This document shows positions 1 through 11,099 of a stretch of 64,000 bases of DNA, one piece after another. The notes below the pieces were generated by a model. It made no database searches. It saw only the letters and a program-made list of their open reading frames with translations, and had not been told where the DNA came from. The translations under genes and the position numbers were made by a program. This DNA is from Salvator merianae (Eukaryota; Chordata; Lepidosauria; Squamata; Teiidae), in the NCBI GenBank assembly GCA_003586115.2, contig QVOM02000023.1, positions 2,727,283 through 2,791,282 on the forward strand, written 5' to 3'. Position 1 is the first letter of the stretch. Each line of letters starts with the position of its first letter.

Positions 1-1171
1 ACCTATGTGACTTCTGGTACTGTTATCAGAATATTTAAATAGCCACAGTGAGGAATTCAGTTTTTAACAGTCAGTATCTCTTCTATAGAAGGTTTTGTCT
101 CAAGTTAAGCCATCTTTAGCACTGTGCAGAGATTTTTTTTAAGTCTTCAGATTGGGAGAGAGTGATTTCTTGCAAATTACAATAAGGAGAACATCCATCC
201 ACTTTGGATACGAGTGTCCAGCATTTTGCAACACAGATGAACAAATCCATAACATCTTAGTAGGAAAGTTCTGAAATTTTATGAACAATGGTAGAAAGAA
301 ACTATGAAGTCGTCAAAATATGTAAGACATACGCTCTTTGTAGTATCCTGTGCTTGTGCTTAAATCCTGATGATGGTTTGGACTGCAGATAAGTAGTGCT
401 TTGCTGTTTAGAATTGGAACTTACTCTGTTTGAACCTGGTATACCGGTTATTGAATTCTGTCTTACAAACTGATGATGAGAAATACCAAGTTCAGAGTTC
501 AGCATGTCCAGAAAGTTCTGAAAGCCTAGAAATGTGATTCTTGTAACCGGTTGCAACTCGGTTGTCTTGGTTCTGAAAGGGGACAAAATTCAGGGAAGAT
601 TTATCTCATCCCATGATTTCCAAAGCTCAGAGCGTAGCAAAGGCGTATACAGAACTCAGAAGTGGGAGGATACAGTTATAGCTTCCTGATAGGTGCGGAA
701 AGGCTGGTTAGGAGAAAAGTTGCGAAATTAGAGCATTGACTGATTTGAATTGGTTTTGTGGGGCAGTTTGTCGAAACCACATTGCAGAACACTTGAAGGG
801 GCGGTTTAGAAAGGTCCTTTTCTTGCCTGTTTGCATTCTTTATATTTAGGGCTTTAGTTAACCTTTTCCTTGTGACTCACCACAGAACTTTCTATTTGGA
901 GGTTTTCTAATTACAGTAAGTGCATAATGAGAGCTGCTGCTTCAGGGTTGTTAGGACTGAGGCTACATTGGTGGAATTCTGCAGAGAGAATTGGGTGGGT
1001 GGAGGCTTATAGCCAGCAGGAACAAATATGTTTCTACCCCTGAAGAGAGAAGTCCTTTAAAGTGTGCGTTTTATGATTCCTACTGGCTGTTTACTAAAGT
1101 CCACGTTATTTAGCTCTGTTTCTTTTATGAGAGCTCAAGGACAGCAGGCAGATCTTCAATTTTGTCCAATA

Positions 1172-1543
1172 TAGAATCATAGAGTTGGAAGGGACCTCCA
1201 GGGTCATCGAGTCCAACCCCCTGCTCAATGCAGGATTCCCTAAAGCATCCCAGACAGATATCTGTCCAGCCTCTCCTTGAAGATCTCCAGCGGAGAGCTC
1301 ACCACCCCCTGGGCAACCTGTTCCAGTGACTGATTGCCCCTACTGTCAGAAAGTGTTTTCTAATATCTACTCTGTTTCTACTCCCTTGAAGTTTCATCCC
1401 ATTGTTTCTAGTCCTTCCTTCTTGCGCAACTGAGAATAGGGCCAATCCTTCTGCACTGTGACAGCCCTTCAGATACTTGAAAACAGCTATCATGTCTCCT
1501 CTCAGTCTTCTCTTCTGCAGGCTAAACATTCCTAGGTCCTTTA
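1172..1543 (-). repeat. CR1 LINE, 3' end
   Basis: On the minus strand the sequence encodes the end of the CR1 reverse-transcriptase ORF (RLRGDMIAVFKYLKGCH) and finishes with GGACCTCTATGATTCTA-type 3' end sequence (seen as TAGAATCATAGAGTTGG at 1172). Near-identical copies lie at 29620-30238 and 52313-52612. It is 5' truncated, as usual for CR1. Confidence 0.92.
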
Positions 1544-2439
1544 ATATATATATTTAAAGTGACAATCTCACATTTGTGACCAGAAATGGCAGTCAGGAAG
1601 GGTGCTCCGGAAGTGGAGTTTCTACTCCATATTTTTTTTCTCTCCACCTCTGCTCTGATGCATTGTGAATTGGAAATGTTTTCTCTCTGCAACAAACAGT
1701 TTGCAATATTCAGTGTAGTGACACCATCCCACCCTGCGGATGCCAGGGCAGATGGTGCCCGTTGGAGGCACATTAAGGGCTGCCGTGGCACGTCAGGTGC
1801 ATCTGGAGATTGTGGTGTAAACACTTCTGACTCACACACAGGGCTTCTCACATCTCCTTTCAAACAGGGATACCAGTGTGTCTTTCTTCGCCGTACTGAC
1901 ACAGTTAAAATACCTTGAGCCTTTGTTGGGAATGGATATTGACCAGAGACAGCTTTTTGCACTACTAACTCCATGCAGCTAAAGCTGTAATAGCTAATAA
2001 TTGGGAGAGCTTTGAACGCGTAGCAGTACAGGATTGGTACAAAGTTCTGTGGGAATTGTTATTCAGTGACTGTGTTAGATCTTACAAAGTAGGTGTGGAG
2101 GGTGAAGTATTAAGCAGTGTGTTACTGAATACATGGGAGCTGTGGCTACGTAAAGTTGATATGATGAGAAAATTAAATGTGCCTGGGAAATGGGTTATGT
2201 AACATATTTATCAATATATTACAAACATGTTAGAAGGGGTTGGGTTTAGGCAGTGTATCTATGTTATTCTGATGTATGTCTGTGTAATGTCCTGATACAG
2301 GATTGTGGTTGTTAGTGTAATCATTCTATTGAAGCAATAATATTTTGTTAAAAAAAAAATACTTTGAACCTTGGCCAGTCCAGAACCCTATATTTTTCAA
2401 AGCGTTTTGTGGCTCGAAATCATGACATCTGATAAGAAA

Positions 2440-2556
2440 GATGTCCTCTGAAGGTGGACATCGTAGCTATGTCCAAAAGCTTCGGTTCTCAGAACTATGG
2501 AACATGGCACAACAGCCCCAAAACTACTACAAATGAGAAGAAAGATACCATTGGAT
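2440..2556 (+). repeat. Dispersed repeat unit, copy 1
   Basis: A ~115-bp stretch (CCTCTGAAG..TAGCTATGTCCAAAAGC..GAACATGGCACAACAG) recurs at 9675-9780 with about 85-90% identity. It resembles the 3' end of a reptile LINE (CCTCTGAAGATG.. motif), but the family is not certain. The short ORFs inside both copies are shadows. Confidence 0.65.
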
Positions 2557-3689
2557 GGCCTTTTTTCCCTCTGGATGAGACAGATACAGAAAGGGGAAAC
2601 TTTAAAAATGCTTTTTCTGTTGTGATGTTCCAGTCATGTTCCAGATGAGGACTGTTCTTTCAGGCATTTTAATTGTATTTTAACTGTGTGTACTGTCCAG
2701 GACTCATACGATAATAGCTCTCCTGTGTTTTTAAATTTTTCTGAGACATATTTTTTTTGAAGGGCAGGATATAGTTTGTTTTTTAAAATGTGTGCATAAG
2801 CATCAGTTTGAAGGATTATTTGATATAGCTGTGATCTCTAAATATCTTTGGAATATCTCGGCTTTGAAAAATCTGTCTCCAGCAACATCAAAAGCAGAAT
2901 TTCAATCCAGGTCTCATGGAATAGATTTACACTTCATCCAGTAATGTGGACTGCCTTTTAAGCTTTCATTAGCCTATTATTTTTCCATAAGTTAATTTAT
3001 AGTGTTCATGCTAAGGCTTCTTAATACACCCTTATAGACGACTTTTTATAAGTGACCTGGGTTTTTAGTAAATGTCATTCAAATAACATCTGTACTTCAA
3101 AAGCTCAGAAACAGTTGCCTAAAAATTAGCCATGCATTGCAGAGATCCAGGAAAAAGAAGAGCTTGAACACAACAAAAACAATTAAAATTTGAGCCAATT
3201 TGCTGCTTTGCTGGAGTAAATAAAATTAAATGTGGTTTTGGAATATTTTGGAAAATACTGATTTGCCACTTTGTTCAAAAATATAATGTATCCATAGAAG
3301 AAACATGTTGGCATTGGTAGCTACATACATTATTTCTTAGGGTGTTTGCTTGTTTGAACCATCTGTAATTACTTTGTATTAAGTCAAGAATATGTTGAAC
3401 ATTCCGTAGCTTAGTAGCTCCTGTGACTTTTGGTTTGCGGCCAGCGGAGGAATAACCGCGCAGTCGGTTGGGTGTCCTGCTTGGTTCAAGCCTAGTAATG
3501 AATCACACGTGTGTTTACCTGGCAGCTGTCGGGATGCAGAGCACATACCATGGTCTCATATTGTTGCAGTGAATGGATCTTAAACTATGGAGCTTGGGAA
3601 TGTCTTGGACAAGTTGCAAAGTCAGGGAATTGTTAGTCATATTCCCTTGGGCTCCATCAGCGTAAAGAATTTGTTGCTAGAGCTCCAGA

Positions 3690-4219
3690 ATGTAAACTGA
3701 AAGTTGATGGGCTGGAGAGTTAGGACCGAGAAGGAGAAGTGTTTCCACACACACGCCCCCAGCCCCAAAGGGTCATCGGTCTGTGGAATTTACTCCCAGA
3801 AGAGGTGGTGACAGCAGTCAGCCTGGATAGCTTTAAGAACGGATTGGACAGATTCATGGAGGACAAGTTTATCAATGGCTGCTAGAATGGATGCCCAGGT
3901 ACTGCCTCTGGGATGGAGAGACAGGCAGGAGGCCTCCAAAGGTTATTTGCATGGAGTTGAGAGCAGGTGAAGGTCTTGCCTTTGTCTTCTGCTTGCAGTG
4001 CCCAGAAGCAATTGGTGGTCCACTGTGTGAGACAGGATGCTTAACTAAATGGGCTGTGGCCTGATCCAGCAGGGCTCTTCTTAATTCCTGGAGGACAGGT
4101 ATATCAACAGCTACTAGAATGGATACCAGAAGCCATTGGTGGGCCACTGTGTGAGATAAGGTGCTCAGCTAGATGGGCTGTGGCCTGATCCAGCAAGGCT
4201 CCTCTTATATGTTCTTATT
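3690..4219 (+). repeat. CR1/L3-type LINE 3' tail with duplicated unit
   Basis: Contains GAGAGTTAGGACC, GTGGAATTTACT and CTTTAAGAACGG (end of the RT ORF) followed by the tail unit ending GGGCTGTGGCCTGATCCAGC..CTCTTATATGTTCTTAT. A second, truncated tail unit follows. The same family occurs at 22830, 25318, 30372, 34755, 35995, 51700 and 55905. Confidence 0.85.
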
Positions 4220-4769
4220 AAATTTATTTACAGTCCTTGACCAGTATGAAAAATTTAAACATAGAATTGTTCTTCCTTCTCCTCCTCCTCCTTCCAAAGT
4301 TTGCCATCCTAAGGTCACGTACACTGGGCTTGGGGTTGTCTAATGAAGGTGCAGGTCATTCCCCCATCACAGAGTTTCGTCAAAGCTAAGAATTCTCTGC
4401 CTGGGTGTTGTCTTGTAAGCAGATGGAAGAAATAGGCAGCATCTCTGCTAATCTTCTGACTGTGGGATGTTCTACTTTGCTAGTGCTCAGGCCCTGAAAA
4501 AAGGACATTCCTGATGCTGGGAAGGGATATCACCACACTTTTGGTTGGGAACATTCTGTCCCAGAGGTGCTCAGATTGCAGCCTTTCAGGTGTTCCTGGG
4601 CTACAGCTGCTGCCACTCAATTCTCAGCCTTCTGTGTCAGCCCAGAGTTTAGGAATATTTGGAGGACCACAAAATTCTGCAATGCTAGCCTACCCTAAAG
4701 GGCTGACACACACTTATGTTTGCCTCTGTGCTTGTGGTTGGTACCACTGGGTCGTGGCTGACTGCATGG

Positions 4770-5300
4770 CCACTTCTATGCAGTTTTATTGGCAGAGATA
4801 CAGAAGTGGTTTGCCATTGCCTACTTCTGGAGAGAGGCAGGGATCAAACCAGCAACCTGCTGCTTTCTGGGCACTTTGCTCTACTGTGAAGCTACAGTCA
4901 CGGGCTCCTCTGTGCAGTTTTATTGGCAGATACAGCAGTGGTTTGCTATTGCTACTTCCAGGGAGAGACTGGGGATTGAACCGGCAACCCTCTGCTTTCC
5001 GGGCACTTTGCTCTAATGTGAAGCTACAGTCACGGGCTCCTCTGTGCAGTTTTATTGGCAGATACAGCAGTGGTTTGCTATTGCTACTTCCAGGGAGAGA
5101 CTGGGGATTGAACCGGCAACCCTCTGCTTTCCGGGCACTTTGCTCTAATGTGAAGCTACAGTCACGGGCTCCTCTGTGCAGTTTTACTGGCAGATACAGC
5201 AGTGGTTTCCTATTGCTAGTTCCAGGGAGAGACTGGGGATTGAACCGGCAACCCTCTGCTTTCCGGGCACTTTGCTCTACCATTAAACCTCAGTGACCTG
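4770..5300 (-). repeat. Tandem array of tRNA-headed SINE units (four units, 132 bp)
   Basis: Four head-to-tail units start at 4780, 4914, 5046 and 5178. On the minus strand each unit has a Pol III A-box-like and B-box-like segment (GGTTCAATCCCCAGTC) and a tail with AATAGCAAACCACTG resembling BovB-derived lizard SINE tails. Units 2 and 3 are nearly identical. Because 132 is a multiple of three, frames stay open on both strands and give false 44-residue repeat proteins. Confidence 0.85.
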
Positions 5301-6419
5301 CCTCTACTTGTTGCCTAATCTCTGCTGGCAGAATAGGGGGCAGTAAAAAAAAAAAAAAAAAAAAGCTTCCTTGTTCCCTACAAGAGGGGGACTGGACATT
5401 GTTTAGGGGAATTCCTCCTTTTTCTGGAGCCCTGATCAAACTTTCCCAAGGATTTATACTTGCCAATGTAACTTTTGAGGAAACAACTGGCTGCAGTTTT
5501 ATCATCCCGCTTGCCTCTCAGGTAATAGCAGCTAGATGTGGATGCTCATTAGTTTTCTTGTTCATTTACTGAATTTTTTTAAAATCTTTTTTTTTCTTAA
5601 AGGAGAAGGGTAAACATTGAATTACATTAAGGGAGAACCATAGGCATAAAATAAGCTAATGAGGGACCCTGATTATGCAGAAAGGATGAACTTTGATAAA
5701 ACAAGGAGCAAGGAAAAAAACCTGGGTTTCTTTCTGTTCCGTAAACACAGACCCCCTGTACTTAATGCAGCACTACATCCGTAGGGTACCTGAGTCAAAC
5801 ATGCATAAAAACTGTAAACAGAAAAGGCAGGGCTCCATTTGAAACGGCAAAATCCCTTTCTGAGTCTTTGAAACAACGAGGAATTTGGCAGTCATGTGAC
5901 AAGAGAAATTTGGAATCCAGTGCAGGAGGCAGGTGCGTTCCAAAGTCCTTTCTGGGTACTTGGTTGAGATTGAAGTGCATTACTCTCATATCTAGATTGT
6001 AAAAGTTACACAGATTTGGGGGGGGGGGGCTGTTAGGATTTCCGCCCTTCTGTCCCCATAGCGATTTATTAAAATCCCTCCCTCTGGAATGATTGATTTC
6101 ACGTCCACTCTTTATTCTCCTAGCAATGGCGGCTGGCGGGGGGAGGCTTTGGGCTTTGAAACACAAGCTGCATCTGACCCCCCTTCACAGCTCACCCCCA
6201 CCCCCTTTGATCATTTCAAAGGAGAAAGGGGGGCCTGGCCTTGCTCCCTGTGCTCCCTAAGGTGGCCTGTCGGGAAGGCATGTTCTGCCAAGAGAAGCTA
6301 CCCGGTGCCCGTCCCCTTGGGAAGAAGTACCCGCGCCTCAGCTTTTGCTCCGTGGAAGGGGGGGGCTGCCGGCACTGGAGACCCTGGGAGGGGGACAGTC
6401 TGGTGTGTTGTGGCCCTGG

Positions 6420-6650
6420 CTCTGTGTGTGTGTGTGTGTGTGTGTGTGTAGTTTGTGCATAACGTGCACATGTATGTGTATCCATATATACAGATGCACA
6501 TACACACACATATAGTGTGTGTGAATATGTATATATCCACATATATATAGTTTGTGTATTTCGTACGCGCGTGTGTGTGGATGGATGGATACACTTACGC
6601 ACACACATTATACACAAACTATAATATAGTGTGTGGATATGTACACACAG

Positions 6651-6687
<37 letters not shown>

Positions 6688-6945
6688 ACGTGTGTGTGTG
6701 TATGTATATATCCACATATATATAGTTTGTGTGTTATGTGTGTGTATAAAATGTATATACACACTCACACACCTATATATAGTATATGTATAACATGTGT
6801 GTGTGTGTGTGTGTGTATAGAATGTGTGTATGCATACACACACATATAAACGTGTATATATATATATATATATATAGTGTGTCTATATAGAGAGAGAGGG
6901 GGGGGAGGCATATATCATGTATACACACATGCACATGTATATAGA
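6420..6945. repeat. Compound TG/TA/CA microsatellite block
   Basis: About 520 bp of alternating purine-pyrimidine sequence: (GT)n from 6423, then mixed TA and CA runs, ending in GAGAGAGAGG and poly-G near 6900. A 31-bp segment recurs at 6527 and 6702, so part is a 175-bp higher-order duplication. All ORFs here are low complexity. Confidence 0.95.
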
Positions 6946-9125
6946 GACGCGTACTTATAGCTATATAACTTCAACCATCTCCTCCTTTCTTCCCACGTTT
7001 ACTCTCCAAGCACATCTTCTGTATCCAGAGTATTTTAGTAATGGCAGTTTAAGCATGGGGGGGTGCAGTAGAATGGGCTGCTGTAGTACATAGGGAGGGC
7101 TCTGGCATGCGTTGGCCTGACCTGGGCATGCTTCTTTGTTCCTGTTATAATTTAGCATTCTCTTTTTTTTGGCTCCATTGCTTTAATTAGGTCTGATAGG
7201 TTGTGATAGCAAATGCAAATCTAGGTCATTGCATATGTAAATGCACAGCTGTAGTCTTTGTGGATGCCAGAGTCTATCATCTGAGGTGTCCCGCCATCGC
7301 CAGGCATTAATGGTGCTTGGCAAGGAGCTGGAACTGATAACACAGCCGCAGATCCTGCACTTTGCCTACGCCTTTCAGGGTTGCTTTAGTGCTGCAATGC
7401 CTCTTCTGGGTGCCTGACTCTGCTTTGGAGCATATGGCGATGGTGACTTATAAAATGGCTGGATTTCATAGTTTAGGTGTAGTGTATTCTTTGTCCTGCT
7501 CTCTGCAGGGAACCTCTGATGTTTTAGAGTTTGACAGATAATCAGATTCTGGCTTAGCCAAGCAAGAAATAGTTCTTCCTCTAAGCCGTAAGCCTGTTCA
7601 CTGTTACGAGCTACTTGGAAGCACAGTCCAGATTCTTTTTGCTTCACAGGACCTCCCCGTTTTGGCAGGGACCCATTTTGGCCTGTTAGATAGTCGATTC
7701 CCAGCTGTGGTGGAATCTTGAGCATTTGGCTTCTTACAGGAATAAAGAAGTTGACTTTCCAGCACCCTGAGGGTGAAAATCGGTTAACTGCAAACAGTCT
7801 GTATTAAAAGAAAGGGGAAAAGGTGTGATTTCGGGAGCTGAAGCTGTCCCTCAAAACTGACCATCTGTCCAGAAGGTCAGACTTTGGTAGCTGGAAACAA
7901 GATGACAGAATTGCAGACTTCAAGATAATCTATCTGCCCATTCAGTTAAGAGGGCTAGGGCTGTGTGTCTCAAGTCATGATTTTAGGAAAAAAAAAATAT
8001 TTTGGGAAATCATACTTCTTAGCAATATATTTGCATTCTGAATTGTTCTCTTTTATTACTTTATTCTATTTTGGAAGCTCCTTCATACCCAGTCCTGAAT
8101 TAAGAACTCTTAGAACAAAAGAGTGCAAAGTTTTCATAATTTTGAAATCTCACTGCACTGTATGCATTGCTGTTCAGCTGTCAAAACCCTCACCCTGTTT
8201 TGAAAGGATTCCTTGGATGCTTTGCAGGTCTACATTCGAATATAGAAAGCTACTTTGTAGGTTGCAGATTTTCAGCAGTGAGGAAGAGATCTTTCTATGA
8301 GGACCTGGAAACATCTGCACATAAACCATGGGTTGCACCACTGCTTTCTGTGAGGTCATAGAATGTCTGCAACAGCCTTTTTGTCTAACTGAAGGAGGCC
8401 GTTATAACCACAGCAGCGCGTTCTGTATTTTCCAGAAACCAGTGTCTGACATCCCTTTCATGCAACTGAACACCAACCTTTTATTTCCTTTTCTTGCCAG
8501 ATGAGCACTTCTCACTGAAGAATGCTTCGGCCCAGTACAGGTGACTCTGAAGTGTGTTGGCAAGGCCGGGCCGTATCTTGCGCAAGGGTCTTTTACGTCT
8601 GTGGGCGCATGCAGAGTTTTTTTACGCACGCTCTGAACGCTGCCCCATCTGGTTGCCTTTTCCCTCCTGAGGGAAAGATGTCCTCATGCACAAAGATTCT
8701 TTGCTTTTCCTCGGTAGCTGTGTGAAGGTCGGAGCCAGCCCAGTTCATAAGTTTAACATTTCAGTGATTTGATGAAAGCAGAGAAGGGTATTTATATCTA
8801 CAGCATTTCAGGGGGGCTGAAATCTCTTCCAGCGTCCTCCTTTCGGTTCTCTCTCTTTTTGGAGGAAAGGTGACCCTTGCCCACCTTAGGATGAAAGGAG
8901 CTATGAGTGAGGCGGAGCTGAGAAGCTTTGCAGGCACCAAAAAGCTCTCAAGGGTACCTTTGTGTCCTCAAATGTCCCACTGGTAGCCCGTTATCAAGTG
9001 GAAGAACTTCTCTGATTCAGCTGGCTTCTGATGTGCTTCAGCATGATCTTCTCTCTGGTCCGTGTGACAGCAGGAATATACATACTCACTTAACCCAGTG
9101 CGTGTTTCTTTCTTCCCTTAAACAG

Positions 9126-9266
9126 AGGCAGCTGACATCTTACTCGTATCGCTGCACCTTAGCAAACTTCCAGATAGAGAAGAAAATTGGGCGTGGACAG
9201 TTCAGTGAAGTCTACAAGGCCACGTGCCTTCTTGACCGGAAGCCCGTGGCGCTAAAGAAAGTGCAG
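9126..9266 (+). CDS. NEK6: NEK6 exon, human residues 31-77 (N-lobe, glycine loop, catalytic lysine)
   Basis: The acceptor is a pyrimidine tract ending AACAG and the donor is CAG|GTGAGC. The 141 bp encode 47 residues in phase 0/0, starting Arg-Gln-Leu and ending ...VALKKVQ. The exon carries the glycine-rich loop GRGQFSEV and the ATP-binding lysines corresponding to human K74/K75. The first ten residues differ most from human, as expected for the variable N-terminal extension. An open frame continues upstream through the acceptor, so an ATG at 8928 could be mistaken for the start. The acceptor and protein alignment argue that upstream sequence is intron. Confidence 0.96.
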
Positions 9267-9674
9267 GTGAGCGTACAAGAATAGACAGAAAAGGATTTAG
9301 CCTTCTTCCTTTGTAGCTGTTTAAATTCAAGTCCATGAGTTCGAAGCATATTGGGATTTCTTTTCTACAGGATTGCCTTCCATGCTGTCTTAGGCAGTGG
9401 CCTAGATTTTGCTTATAGACACTGAGAATTTATGTTAAAGGTCTTCTGATCGTACAATGTCTATATTATCAGTAGAAAACAGCATAACAATAACTTGAGA
9501 AACGATGTGTCATTATTTATATTAATTTTCTTATTTGTAGCAGGTTTGGGGCTGTTGTGTCATGTTTCATAGTTCTTCTGAGAACATAACATTTCGGATA
9601 TAGCATCTTCAGGGGATCTATAGGAAGGGTGACAAGGTTCAACACACCATCAGTTGCTTTTGACACTTTTAGAA

Positions 9675-9780
9675 GTCAAACCCTCTGAAGATGGGTATTG
9701 TAGCTATGTCCAAAAGCTTAGGTTCTCAGAAGTACTATGGAACATGGCACAACAGTCCAAAAACTGCTACAAATGAGATT
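9675..9780 (+). repeat. Dispersed repeat unit, copy 2
   Basis: Second copy of the unit at 2440-2556, in the first NEK6 intron of the window. It shares TAGCTATGTCCAAAAGCTT and ACTATGGAACATGGCACAAC. Confidence 0.65.
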
Positions 9781-9989
9781 GAAACTGGCTGTGAAAGTCT
9801 ACATTCTATCGTTATATTAATTTTGCTAGCACATTTCAATGTGTGTACTGAGAGTTGCATTATATGCTGCAATTAACTTTGGTTGAAGTGTGCACACACA
9901 CTCCTTTAAAAAACAAAAATTAGCCAGGATAATAAAGGTACAAAAAAAGAAAGATAAGAAGCCCTCGAATTGAGCTCTGTTTTGGCTGA

Positions 9990-10110
9990 CTGCAGAGACA
10001 TATAGCCATGCAGTTTTCTTGGCAGCAATCCAAATATAGTTTTCAGCGGCCTTCTTGCACAGTTGCCAGGATTGAACCTGGGACCTTCTCCATGCAAGTT
10101 CTGTTTCTGC
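9990..10110 (-). repeat. Diverged tRNA-type SINE remnant
   Basis: Plus strand shows ATGCAGTTTTCTTGGCAG and CAGGATTGAACCTGGGACC, the inverted tail and B-box region shared with the SINE arrays. Divergence is high. Confidence 0.5.
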
Positions 10111-10342
10111 GTCTCCCTCCCTGTGCCTTTTATTTATTTGCTAAATGCTGTTGCTTCATTTTCTACCTTGTTTACAAGTCTTTTTAGACCTTAAGCACAA
10201 CAGGAAGTTGCAGAAAGGACACGGTTAGTGAAGGAACTACAAGATAGAAAACAAGTTACGGTTGATCTTGAATTTTACCAGGAGGACACTTTGATATTTC
10301 TTGCTTGGCTTTAAAACTGTGTTTTTCTCTTTCTGTTTGAAG

Positions 10343-10405
10343 ATATTTGAAATGATGGATGCCAAGGCTAGACAAGATTGCATTAAAGAAATAGACCTTT
10401 TGAAG
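10343..10405 (+). CDS. NEK6: NEK6 exon, human residues 78-98 (alpha-C region)
   Basis: This 63-bp exon encodes 21 residues, beginning IFEMMDAKAR and ending EIDLLK, in phase 0/0. The acceptor is TTTGAAG and the donor AAG|GTAAGA. It covers the alpha-C helix with the conserved glutamate of KEIDLLK. EIDLLK matches NEK7 (human NEK6 has EIGLLK), while IFEMMDAKARQDC is NEK6-like. The exon is too short to appear as an independent open reading frame. Confidence 0.96.
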
Positions 10406-10668
10406 GTAAGAATTCTTTAAAGGCTTGAAAATGTTTTGAAAGTAGGGGCAGATTGTTTCCAAGAATATAAGAAGAAAGAAGTTTTATGTGACATCTCTCG
10501 GAAGCAATCTTTGATTGTACTTGGATTGCAAAACTGTTGTGGTTATTTGTGCTTTTAAAAGCAAAATTACTTTGCTGGACTGCTGTACAATAGCCATGTT
10601 TAAGGTCCTGCCTCTTCTATACTGCGTTGTCTTGTCTTTATTGTTAGTTAGGAAATACTGTAACAGAG

Positions 10669-11099
10669 GGCATTTTCGCACTTATCAGAGCAGAACATAC
10701 TAATTAACAGGGTTCAGGCTGGCCAGGATTAGGTACGCTGATCAGCATTCGCACTTGTCAGCAATAGAACAGTTTGTGAGCTGACCAGCAGGGGGAGCAG
10801 TGCGAATGGGAATATACTAGTTAGGGAGCTGTGTCCGAAGCCATAGAGATGTTTCTGAAGCCAGCCCCTCCCAGCTGCCATTTCAAACCCAGAAGTAGTG
10901 TGAACGCACTCCCCTGATCTACACCTGATCACGCAAGTCCGATTCCGGACTGCAGTTTACTTCACCAGCCTTACTCACCTTCAGGTGAGCATCAGGTGGG
11001 CTTGGGCGAGCTTCAAGACTGCTGACTCTGTTTGCAGTGTGAATGCACCTGACTAGCGAGTGGACAGGAACGTTCCTCTCACAAAGTGCGAACAGGGCC
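10669..11099. mobile_element. Non-autonomous DNA transposon (MITE)
   Basis: The ends form an imperfect inverted repeat (GGCATTTTCGCACTT and, inverted from the other end, GGCCCTGTTCGCACTT). Subterminal copies of TTCGCACTT-like sequence lie inside. AGAG flanks both sides, a possible short target duplication. No transposase frame is present. The superfamily is uncertain. Confidence 0.6.

Larger units (their letters stand above)
1..9125 (+). other. NEK6: Upstream intron of NEK6 with repeats
   Basis: No coding exon was recognised here. The sequence holds CR1 (1172-1543), a short repeated unit (2440-2556), a LINE tail (3690-4219), a SINE array (4770-5300) and a dinucleotide block (6420-6945). The remainder (1-1170, 1545-2440, 2560-3690, 5300-6420, 6945-9125) looks like unremarkable intronic sequence. 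The exon encoding the NEK6 N-terminus was searched for and not found. Confidence 0.7.
9267..10342 (+). other. NEK6: NEK6 intron (residues 77/78)
   Basis: The 1,076-bp intron holds the dispersed repeat at 9675-9780 and a weak SINE remnant near 9990-10110. Nothing else was recognised. Confidence 0.9.

Noticed and set aside
1586..1918. 110-codon ORF next to CR1
   Set aside because: No recognised domain, no splice or promoter context; chance frame within intron.
4514..5296. 260-codon and 165-codon repeat proteins on opposite strands
   Set aside because: Both are readings of a 132-bp tandem SINE array whose period is a multiple of three.
6216..6849. His/Thr/Tyr-rich ORFs
   Set aside because: Translations of TG/TA/CA microsatellite.
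8928..9284. NEK6 start codon at 8928 by extending the exon frame upstream
   Set aside because: A consensus splice acceptor lies at 9125, similarity to NEK6 begins there, and upstream residues do not resemble the NEK6 N-terminus.
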